Source: Batkoa obscura
Lineage: Eukaryota > Entomophthoromycota > Entomophthoromycetes > Entomophthorales > Batkoaceae
DNA: 27,229 bases
NCBI GenBank assembly: GCA_030770535.1
Contig: JASVEC010000237.1
Coordinates: 1-27,229 of the forward strand
Direction: 5' to 3'
Each line of letters opens with the position of its first letter. Positions within the stretch are counted from its first letter, which is position 1. The translations under genes were made by a program, and so were the position numbers. Below, piece by piece: positions 19,861 to 27,229 of the stretch. The notes under the pieces are model-generated. The model saw only the letters and a program-made list of their open reading frames with translations, was not told the DNA's origin and did no database searches.

Positions 19861-19967
19861 ATATGGGGATGTATTTTTGTGTTTAATAATTTTACCAACA
19901 AGTTTTCCGCTTAAATGGCGCTTAAAAAATAGAAAAAATAATGAAGTCAAAAAAGACACTCTCATAT
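19861..19967 (-). mobile_element. M107 miniature element
   Basis: 107 bp, ends ATATGGGGATGT and ACACTCTCATAT, frame open on the minus strand. Its last ATAT is shared with the first bases of the next copy. Confidence 0.88.
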
Positions 19968-20069
19968 GGTGATCTTTTTTTGGCTTTATCACTTTTTCCA
20001 TCTTCTAAGTGCTATTTGAGTGGAAAAATTATTAATAAAATTCTCAAACATAAAAATACATCCCCATAT
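19964..20069 (+). mobile_element. M107 miniature element
   Basis: 106 bp, ends ATATGGTGATCT and ACATCCCCATAT, frame open. It overlaps the preceding copy by the ATAT terminus. Confidence 0.85.
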
Positions 20070-20091
20070 AGTTATTTCTTTGTTATTTTGC

Positions 20092-20198
20092 ATATGGGAG
20101 TGTTTTTTTTGACTTCATTGTTTCTTCCGTTTTTTAAGCGCTATTTAAGCAGAAAAATTGTTAGTAAAATTGTTAGACACAAAAATACATCCCCATAT
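20092..20198 (+). mobile_element. M107 miniature element
   Basis: 107 bp, ends ATATGGGAGTGT and ACATCCCCATAT, frame open. It lies 22 bp after the previous copy, giving three copies within 340 bp. Confidence 0.88.
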
Positions 20199-20366
20199 TT
20201 TGTTGTTGTTTTTGCTTAATTTTTAATAATTATACTTTAGTCTGCTATAATTTTATAAAATAATATATGAAATAAATAAACATATTTAAGTAATATATAG
20301 TTTACTTTCTAAAAAATAACATGTTTAAAATAGTTTAATAAAATACTTCAAAATAGAACAATTACT

Positions 20367-20471
20367 ATTAGAGGATGTATTTTTGTGTTTGAGAATTTTG
20401 TTAATAATTTTTCCACTCAAATAGCGCTTAAAGGATAGAAAGAGTAAAGAAGCCAAAAAAACATCTCTATT
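20367..20471 (-). mobile_element. M107 miniature element, diverged
   Basis: Ends ATTAGAGGATGT and ACATCTCTATTA. The interior is clearly related (TCAAATAGCGCTTAAAGGAT). Confidence 0.7.
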
Positions 20472-20644
20472 ATTTAATTTTATTCAAGTTATTAATTATT
20501 ATTTTTAACTTTTTTAAAATATGAATTTTATATTATTTATTTATTTCTATTTAATTAAATCCTACTTAAAAAGTTGAAATTCCAAGTTTAAGGTTAAATT
20601 TTAGAAAAAGATCAAAATTAGCTAATTGTTTTGTTTTGCTTAAA

Positions 20645-20735
20645 ATATAGGATGTTTTCTTTGCTTTCATCATTTTTTCCATTTTTCAAGTACTATTTGA
20701 GTAGAATAATTATTAGTAAAAGTTTTAATATATTT
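20645..20735 (+). mobile_element. M107 miniature element, right end lost
   Basis: Left end ATATAGGATGTTTTCTTTGC, core to TTATTAGTAAAAG; then similarity stops. The right end is approximate. Confidence 0.55.
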
Positions 20736-22325
20736 ATAAAAAGCTACTAAACAGTTTTAAACTTTTATAATACTATATTTAAAGCTACATGTTTTATTAA
20801 AGCTGGATATTTTTAAAAAAAATACATATTTTAAACAAAACAAGCTGTGTATTTATAAAAAACATGTTTAAATCTAGACAAGTTCTATAATATAATACTA
20901 TCTTGTTACAAAATATAAATCAATGCTAAAAAATGCAACTAATAATAAAAATGTATCAAAATAGGTGCATGAATTACGACCAAAGATGTAAAAAGCCGTA
21001 TGGTGAATGGTAACTATATTATGAAAATTAATATCTTTTGATATTTTTCAATATTTGCTTAGTTTTTTATAAAGCTGTTTTAAATAGTTGTAATTAAATT
21101 ATAGAAGCAACACAGTGCATATTTCTGTAAATTTACTATATTTATATGCATTATATTATTTAATATTATAACGTAAAGAAGCCAAGAGTTTATTACTACT
21201 AGCTAATTAAAGTCAATCACATTCAAGCATAAAATATAATCGTCTGGCCTAAGTTTGTAAACATTTTTATAACTGGAACAAAAGGATAGCATAATTTAAA
21301 AGACTTCTATTTATAAATAGAAGTTTAAACAAAAACAAGTTAATAAATTTAATATTATTGCACATTTTGTTCTATTAATCAGAATAAAATGTTTTTTGAG
21401 CAAGATTAGATTCCTGAAAGAGTTACTAAAAATAATAAATGAAATATAATAAGTATTTGTTAACTTTGCATAGTGGTTAAGTTCTATGGTTGGTAAGTAA
21501 CCTCGGGTTTATTTATAGCAATTTATCATTGTATTTCAATTAAAGTATGAATTCAGTAGAAATCTAATCTATTTCATCAAATAAATAGTTCACAAAACCA
21601 CAATTGAAACGTTAAACTAAATGTTTCCTTGTATCCATTACAATTAGGTTCTACTAAATCTGATATTTTATTTATATTGTATTAAATAGATTGATGTTGG
21701 AATTTATCGACCTAGGTTACTTATATATGAATTACAACTGTTATAATAGCTTGAGTATATCTACTGAACCAAATGGCTGTTTATTCTTTTGGGATAAAAG
21801 TCATACTTAATATAAGGTTACGTTTACTTTAACTTTATTATTAGAACTATTTTTAACTAAGGAATAAGATAGCAGTAAAAGTTGAATTTAATTGAAGCTT
21901 TGATAAATCTGATTGAATACAACAATATATAAAGCCTAATTTGCATAAACAATAGTCTTATTTTAAAGATACGTTACTAATATTCTCATAAACTAAGCTA
22001 TAAAGTGCTAATTAAGGCAACACAATTTTAACGAAATATGTCCAATTAATTAGTATAGCTAAAAAGATAAAGATAGTAAATAGAAAAATCCCTGTTTATT
22101 TTTAGATCCTATCTTTTTATTGTACCTTATTTCTTAATATAAATTTAATATAAAATGAATTCTAAATCTGGAATAATTTGATCAAGAACTATAGGCTTAA
22201 TTAAAAAAGGTTCAAAAAACAAAAATATAATTTTAGAAAAAAAGAAAAAGGATTTGGAAAGAAACACATTTAGAAATAAGTTTAGAGAATTTATACAATA
22301 ACATGACTTTTTAAAAGTTAAAAGT
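20736..22325. other. A+T-rich intergenic DNA
   Basis: No gene recognised. It contains one inverted-repeat-bounded unit (21494-21723). The remainder up to the homeobox gene shows nothing I can support. Confidence 0.45.
21494..21723. repeat. 230-bp unit bounded by inverted TAAGTAACCT-GG ends
   Basis: TAAGTAACCTCGG at 21494-21506 is the reverse complement, with one mismatch, of CCTAGGTTACTTA at 21711-21723. It may be a miniature transposon of another family. Only one copy is seen in the window. Confidence 0.4.
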
Positions 22326-23537
22326 TTATAAAGGCCTTGTAATTTTAAATAAATGTGGATCGGAACCCTTGTAATTAGTATCTCTCTTAATAGTTGATAG
22401 GTCAGGCAATATAAGTTGTTGTTTATTTAGATTAGGTGATAGTAGCGTATGAAATGCAATCTCAACTCTAGATGCCTCACCAACTGACTTGAAACCGGTA
22501 TTGAAATTAGAAGCACCAAAATGGTATGATGATTTCTCAACCTTAACTTCCTTTTTTGTTGGATTTTCTTGTGCTTGATCTTCTAGCAAGATTTTATTAC
22601 CCCCTAAAATCTTATTCTGCAATTGACTATTTATATCCCTAAGTTTAGAACCATTCGGCTCAACTTGATGATTTAATTGCTCTTCTTTTGGTGGATTGAT
22701 TCCTATATTTTTAAACATTTCTTCACGGATATAGGAGTTTGTTATATTAGGATTAGTAGATGAGGTTTTTTCAGCTGCTCTATTAGCGTGAAACCCATTA
22801 ATTTGTGCATTATTCTCGAACCTTGTATTTTGAGGAACAAAGTTTACAGCTGAAAGATTTGAACTTATGTTTCTATGATATGACTCTTGGAAATTATGGT
22901 TTTCATTTAGTTGAGGATTATTTAGAACTGGATATGGTTGTTGCTTATTTATGTTACTTCCATTGGATACGTTTTCTCGTCCCAGATTGAGCCCTGTTAT
23001 GTTATTATTGTGAAGTGCCCTAAAGTGGTTTACTGCATTTATAGGATGACTGCTATGTTGCATATCATTTGGTATTTGTAGCCTGATATTATTTACGCTA
23101 TTTAATGTTGAATATTGTGAGTGAACTGACACATTATTGTTAATTGAAGGATAAATAGGAGTACTGATATTATTAGTTGAAGGTTGAGTAGGAGTGTTAG
23201 TGTTATTCTTTGAAGGTGGGGTAGGGATACCTATATTACTATTTGATTGATCTTGCTTAATACCAAGTGATCTCATCAAATTTTTATTAAAAGTGGTGTT
23301 CGGTCCAGTAGCTGATTTACTATCTTTTGTCTCACTACTTGCTTTTTTATCTTTTTTCCTCGGCTTACTATCTTTGTTTTTGGCTGCAAACCAAGCTTTT
23401 ACTGCCTTGGCAGTTAGTTTAATCTCAGAAGCTATACATTTTATTTTGTTGGCATCAGGCCGTGGATCAAAATTATGATATTTCTCAAGGTAGCTTTGCT
23501 GATGATCGGCTAACTTATCTAAATTGTTTTCCACCAT
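22326..23537 (-). CDS. homeodomain protein, Asn-rich
   Basis: An intronless minus-strand gene of 403 residues. Residues about 7-62 form a homeodomain-like three-helix unit: helix 1 around QQSYLEKY, helix 2 NKIKCIASEIKL, and recognition helix AKAVKAWFAAKNK, followed by a strongly basic tail (SKPRKKDKK) that can serve as a nuclear signal. The recognition helix keeps the Trp-Phe core (W49, F50), but the position of the near-invariant Asn (N51 of the standard homeodomain numbering) is Ala, so DNA contact may differ. Residues 70-330 are low complexity, rich in Asn, Ser, Gln and Pro, with an imperfect 11-residue repeat (TPxxPSxNN type, three units, about 104-135). The C-terminal 60 residues look ordered but are not recognised. 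A nuclear regulator is likely; the targets are unknown. Confidence 0.82.
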   Translation of the reverse strand: MVENNLDKLADHQQSYLEKYHNFDPRPDANKIKCIASEIKLTAKAVKAWFAAKNKDSKPRKKDKKASSETKDSKSATGPNTTFNKNLMRSLGIKQDQSNSNIGIPTPPSKNNTNTPTQPSTNNISTPIYPSINNNVSVHSQYSTLNSVNNIRLQIPNDMQHSSHPINAVNHFRALHNNNITGLNLGRENVSNGSNINKQQPYPVLNNPQLNENHNFQESYHRNISSNLSAVNFVPQNTRFENNAQINGFHANRAAEKTSSTNPNITNSYIREEMFKNIGINPPKEEQLNHQVEPNGSKLRDINSQLQNKILGGNKILLEDQAQENPTKKEVKVEKSSYHFGASNFNTGFKSVGEASRVEIAFHTLLSPNLNKQQLILPDLSTIKRDTNYKGSDPHLFKITRPL

Positions 23538-24627
23538 TGAATATATTAAAAAGTAATATTTTGAGATTCAGTTTTATGAAATTTACTATTGATTTTTATG
23601 TTGATGTTCTGGATCAAGTAGGTTTTTATTGATCTTAAATAAGTAATTGAAAAAAAATAAATGGAAATTAATAAGAATTACTTTATCATAGTTTTCAAAA
23701 ATAATTTTTTAGTATAAATTTACATTTAAATAGAAATCATCTAGCTCTTATAGCGAATAATATAAATATAACCAAAATACTCTTAGATTATACCGCTGAA
23801 GCTCTATTGCGATTTAATTTGCGTTGCTTTTAGAGCCACACATTTGCTGATCTAGTTTTTAAGAGCCCAATCAATATTTTCATAGAATTCTGACAAAAAG
23901 TTGTTCTTAAATATGTAATCATCTAGATCGCAATAGAGTTGCAGTAACTGTAATACCCAAAAATTCAATTGTAAATAAATTCGAAGAATAGACTTTAAAA
24001 AAATTAAAGAATAATTTTTCCACTTTATTAAAATAAAATGGCTAGAGAACAAGTAATAGTTTCGGATTTATTAAGTATCATAGCCATATTATGATAGAAA
24101 CCTGAATAAAGTACATATTAAGATTTTGTAATAACATTTGGTAAGCAAAATAAACTGGTATTTAATTGGAGTATTCTATCGAAATTCAAACTTCAATTAC
24201 TAATTCCATTTATTCATTCAATTATATACTTTTTTCAATTATATCCTAGTTAAACTTGCCTGAATACCTAATCTGATCAAATTATATATTTAGCTTATTT
24301 TCAAAAACTATCAATGTTAAAAATTTACAGTTTTATTTTTTTATAATGTAATTGTTGTAAGTTAAATGTCATTAGTTTTTAAAAAATAACAAAATATTTA
24401 AAGTTACGCATTTAACTATATAGAGTTGAATTTATAAAATTTTATAAAAAGTCCTGAATTTTAAATTACAGGTTATTACTTATTTAAAATAACTTTTTTT
24501 TATTAAAAATAGCTTTGTTAGCTGATACAAAAAATTAAATTGAATTTCAATAATAATATAGTTAAAAATTGATAATTAATACTACAGTATAAAAGTTAAC
24601 TATAAATATTTTTAACTTAATTTTTAT
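23538..24627. other. intergenic DNA upstream of the homeobox gene
   Basis: Contains the promoter of the minus-strand homeobox gene, but no clear TATA element was picked out. A minus-strand open stretch at 23852-24052 has no recognisable family. The rest is A+T-rich. Confidence 0.4.
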
Positions 24628-24734
24628 ATATGGGGATGCTTTTTTTGGCTTTATCACTTTTTCCATCTTCTAAGTGCTATTTGAGTGGAAAAATTATTAG
24701 TAAAATTCTTGAATACAAAAATACATTCCCATAT
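24628..24734 (+). mobile_element. M107 miniature element
   Basis: 107 bp, ends ATATGGGGATGC and ACATTCCCATAT. The element frame is fully open and continues into flanking sequence. Confidence 0.88.
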
Positions 24735-24782
24735 AGTTATTTGACTTTATTTTTTATTAAAATAAAAATAAGATATAAGCTT

Positions 24783-25243
24783 TATGAAATATCGCTTTGT
24801 CAGCTCTATGATTGATTGTAACATAACAATCACTTAAGTTGTTGTGTTCTCAAGTTCATTTACGAACAATTCAGAATCCCTTATTTTGATTTAGTATAAG
24901 AATTTCTAACTTCACATTGCGAAGAATGCTATCTTCTCGTTTTGATATCCACACTTGTTGAAATATAAAAAAGGTTCTTCATAATAATTTGAGGCTTTTT
25001 AATTGAATCATTCTTTGATGTCGTACCTTTAGTAAAACTATTAAACCTTCCTGAGAGTATTTTACGTAGATTTTACAGTAATATTATCTATTCTGTTTAT
25101 CTTACATAGTCTGTAGCCTATCACATACTACTGTTCATAATTCAAGTCTGTCTTATTTATATAAACTAAGACCTTTCGGCTTACAACTAGTCAATCAAGC
25201 AAAAGTTGCTTTTATCTCTAATTGCTGAGTATCAGATTTGACA
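24783..25243 (-). repeat. LR461 dispersed repeat, copy 5 (divergent)
   Basis: 461 bp in reverse orientation, from TATGAAATATCGCTTTGTCA to CAGATTTGACA. It is clearly colinear with the other copies but moderately diverged throughout, so it is older than copies 1, 2 and 4. Confidence 0.75.
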
Positions 25244-25256
25244 TTAGCTAAATGAA

Positions 25257-25257
<1 letters not shown>

Positions 25258-25303
<46 letters not shown>
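25258..25303. repeat. (TAA)n microsatellite
   Basis: About 15 uninterrupted ATA/TAA units between LR461 copy 5 and an M107 copy. Confidence 0.9.
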
Positions 25304-25305
<2 letters not shown>

Positions 25306-25315
25306 TAATAACATA

Positions 25316-25419
25316 ATATGGGGATATATTTTTTTGTTTAAGAATTTTATTAATAATCTTCCCCTCAAATAGCGCTTGAAAAACGGAAAAAGGATGGAAG
25401 CTAAAAAAATATCCATAAA
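25316..25419 (-). mobile_element. M107 miniature element
   Basis: Left end ATATGGGGATAT; right end decayed to about TATCCATA. The interior CTCAAATAGCGCTTGAAAAA is intact. Confidence 0.7.
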
Positions 25420-25648
25420 CACACCATCATATGTATTAATTAAATTTTTAATAATAAAATTAATTTTCTTAAAATAATAAAATTATTTTTATGTAAAATA
25501 TTTTATATGGGTTTAAAAAAATAGCTTGTATTACTAGTCTAAATAAAATATAGATTACTCTTCATAATCATCCTTTTATTTATTTTAAAAGTAAAAACAT
25601 CTAGTAATAAATCAAATACTAAAATAAAAAAACAAAATAAAAAGCTTT

Positions 25649-25754
25649 ATATGGGAATGTATTTTTGTGTTTAAGAATTTTACTAACAATCTTTCCACTC
25701 AAATAGCACTTAAAAATGTAAAAAGTGATAAAGCCAAAAAATACATCCCCATAT
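25649..25754 (-). mobile_element. M107 miniature element
   Basis: 106 bp, ends ATATGGGAATGT and ACATCCCCATAT; the frame is shifted in the middle. Confidence 0.85.
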
Positions 25755-26218
25755 GTTTAGGTTGATTTAGTATCACTAAAATAAAAAAGACAAGTATATA
25801 TAATTATAACCATAAGATCTTAAATTGTTGAAAAATACTTTTTAAAAAGCAAATCCTTTAAAACACTACTTTTTTAAAACATGATATTTTATTATATATA
25901 TCAATATTTCTTATTATTTATTGTGGTTAATTCCCTATCTAAACTTGCAGATTTTTTGTTTTTAACCAATCGAAATGTCTCCCATTGAGATCCAAATTTC
26001 CCAAAAAGTATTTGTCAGTGTGTTAGGAACATTATAAATGTTTCAGTGAAAATATTATAGGCTGATTGGTATTCCATTATTATTTCTGAATATATACTTT
26101 AAATGTATATAAAATCAAAAATACGAAACATTGATATTATGATAAGATTTTGAATAAAATACTAAAAGGCTTGTGTCTAAACTAACCCTATAGGAAGCAT
26201 GTGATTTGCTATAGCTAT
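25755..26218. other. A+T-rich 3' flank of the helicase gene
   Basis: Nothing recognised except a 20-codon plus-strand frame from 25975 with no support. Confidence 0.4.
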
Positions 26219-27229
26219 TTATTTTTTAAATGGAAGATAAGTAAGATCAACCACCTCTACATTATTAGATGAAGGAGCAGAGCCATCTTCTGATTCGAGC
26301 TTTACACCGCTGCTTGATCCTTGGTCAAAACTAGTCTTGTAAAAGGCTGTTTTACCCTTTTTAAATGGCCTTTTATTGCTATCAAGTAGTGAGGAAGCAC
26401 TAGCAAACCCAGGAAGGAATGAGGTATGATCAAGCTCCATGGGGCTCAATTCTCCGTCGTTTCCTTTAGAGCGAATTACCTTAACAGATTGGGAATCCAT
26501 AAACTTAGTATCATATTCAAGATTCAAAAATGTAGCCAAATTCATAAAAAACTTTTTATCAAAACTTGGAAACTTTTCATTAAAATCATTACTATCTAGT
26601 TTAGACAAAAATGGTGATGGTTCACCATATGAATCATCTCTAGAGTAATCTCTTCTTCTACAATACGACATTGCTAAAAGATATTTACATCTAGTAATTC
26701 CTACATATAACAATCTTGCTTCTTCATCAGTACGTCCAGATATTGTAGAAAAATAGTGAGGTATTAGGTTACTATCTACGCCAACTATATACACAATTGG
26801 CCATTCTAATCCTAATAGATATTAATAAAATTAAAACCATTAATATATAATTTTACCTTTAGAGGAATGTAAAGTCGCAATTTTGACTGTATCTCTACTT
26901 AAAAATGCCTTTTTCTTTTCATTATCAGTTAAAGCATCATCATTGTTATAGCCTAATCCTGCAGTTGAAGAAGTGCACGTAAGTGTATCTTTAAGGCCCA
27001 TATTCTCGTTCTGTGTTCTCTGGTCAGGACTAATATTAAAATTGCTATAATAAAGCTACATTTGATTTATATATGCTACTTACTCTTCATCTTCTTCAGG
27101 CTCATACGAATAACTTACAAGTGTTTCAGAAAACTTAAATAGGGCTTCTAATGGTGTTGCACCTTCTAAAGGCTCATCTCCATCAAATGATGGATCTGGA
27201 GCTCCATCCTCCAATTTCGTTGCATCTTT
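26219..27229 (-). CDS. srs2: Srs2/UvrD-type superfamily 1 DNA helicase, C-terminal part (5' end outside window)
   Basis: Three minus-strand exons: 27229-27084 (open at the window edge), 27044-26857 and 26811-26219, with introns of 39 bp (27083-27045, GTAAGT...TATAG) and 45 bp (26856-26812, GTAAAA...ATTAG). The second intron splits the Gly of the conserved motif TLHSSKG/LEWPIVYI, a UvrD-family core motif. This is followed by GVDSNLIPHYFS and the motif VI region DEEARLLYVGITRCKYLLAM with its catalytic Arg. These motifs are those of 3'-5' helicases such as fungal Srs2, bacterial PcrA and UvrD. The tail after about residue 60 of the last exon is Ser/Lys-rich and ends VEVVDLTYLPFKK, where VVDLT fits a SUMO-interacting motif. 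Yeast Srs2 also ends in a SIM, used to bind SUMO-PCNA and restrain recombination. The N-terminal ATPase half lies outside the window. Confidence 0.85.

Noticed and set aside
19941-20219. 92-codon plus-strand frame with an internal duplication
   Set aside because: The duplication is just two neighbouring M107 copies (19964 and 20092) read through; it is not a repeat-containing protein.
19654-20471. Regularly spaced similar units that could suggest a CRISPR-like array
   Set aside because: The units are about 107 bp, occur in both orientations and have inverted termini, so they are miniature transposons.
21465-21500. D-arm-like string CATAGTGGTTAAGTTCTATGG suggesting a tRNA
   Set aside because: No matching acceptor, anticodon or T-arm could be found around it.
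22805-23478. Two plus-strand frames of 61 codons
   Set aside because: Antisense shadows of the homeodomain gene.
23852-24052. 66-codon minus-strand frame with a Leu-rich middle and IDWALKN end
   Set aside because: It lacks an ATG start (begins TTG) and has no recognisable family; possibly a remnant but not supportable.
26439-26648. 69-codon plus-strand frame
   Set aside because: Antisense shadow of the helicase last exon.

Overview
The window looks like a very A+T-rich nuclear segment of a fungus. The evidence is a Zn2Cys6 transcription factor (a fungal protein class), short spliceosomal introns (39 to 57 bp, GT...AG), eukaryotic TATA boxes, and long gene-poor stretches full of short dispersed repeats. 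A rhodopsin-like seven-helix receptor, multiple secreted histidine phosphatases and a homeodomain protein together suggest an early-diverging (zygomycete-grade, perhaps Conidiobolus-like) fungus. That placement is inference, not something the sequence proves.

Layout: (1) Positions 1-3772 hold a head-to-head pair of secreted PXYLP1/ACPL2-like histidine acid phosphatases that share a divergent promoter. The left gene runs off the window; the right gene is complete at 505 residues. Each has one phase-0 intron at the same place, so they are a duplicated pair. (2) Positions 3773-7337 are repeats plus a decayed hAT transposase fragment. (3) Positions 7338-8969 (minus) encode a Zn2Cys6 regulator. 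(4) Positions 9000-14130 are repeat-rich, including an inverted pair of near-identical 461-bp repeats. (5) Positions 14139-15029 encode an intronless seven-helix receptor. (6) Positions 15780-17400 hold a coding-like patch and what reads as a broken TMEM135-like membrane-protein gene. (7) Positions 17400-22300 are dense miniature elements and old repeats. (8) Positions 22326-23537 (minus) encode an Asn-rich homeodomain protein. (9) Positions 23538-26200 are repeats. (10) Position 26219 to the window end (minus) is the 3' part of a Srs2/UvrD-type helicase ending in a likely SUMO-interacting motif.

Apart from the phosphatase pair, the genes are unrelated single units far apart, and nothing suggests a pathway or operon-like system. 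The most distinctive content is the repeats. A 107-bp miniature inverted-repeat element (called M107 here) occurs about 20 times; at least eight copies keep one reading frame open from end to end. A 461-bp repeat (called LR461 here) occurs five times, and its copies show a mosaic of two sequence types. I found no tRNA, rRNA or CRISPR array and no convincing novel defence or metabolic system. Family calls rest on motif recognition by eye, without database searches.
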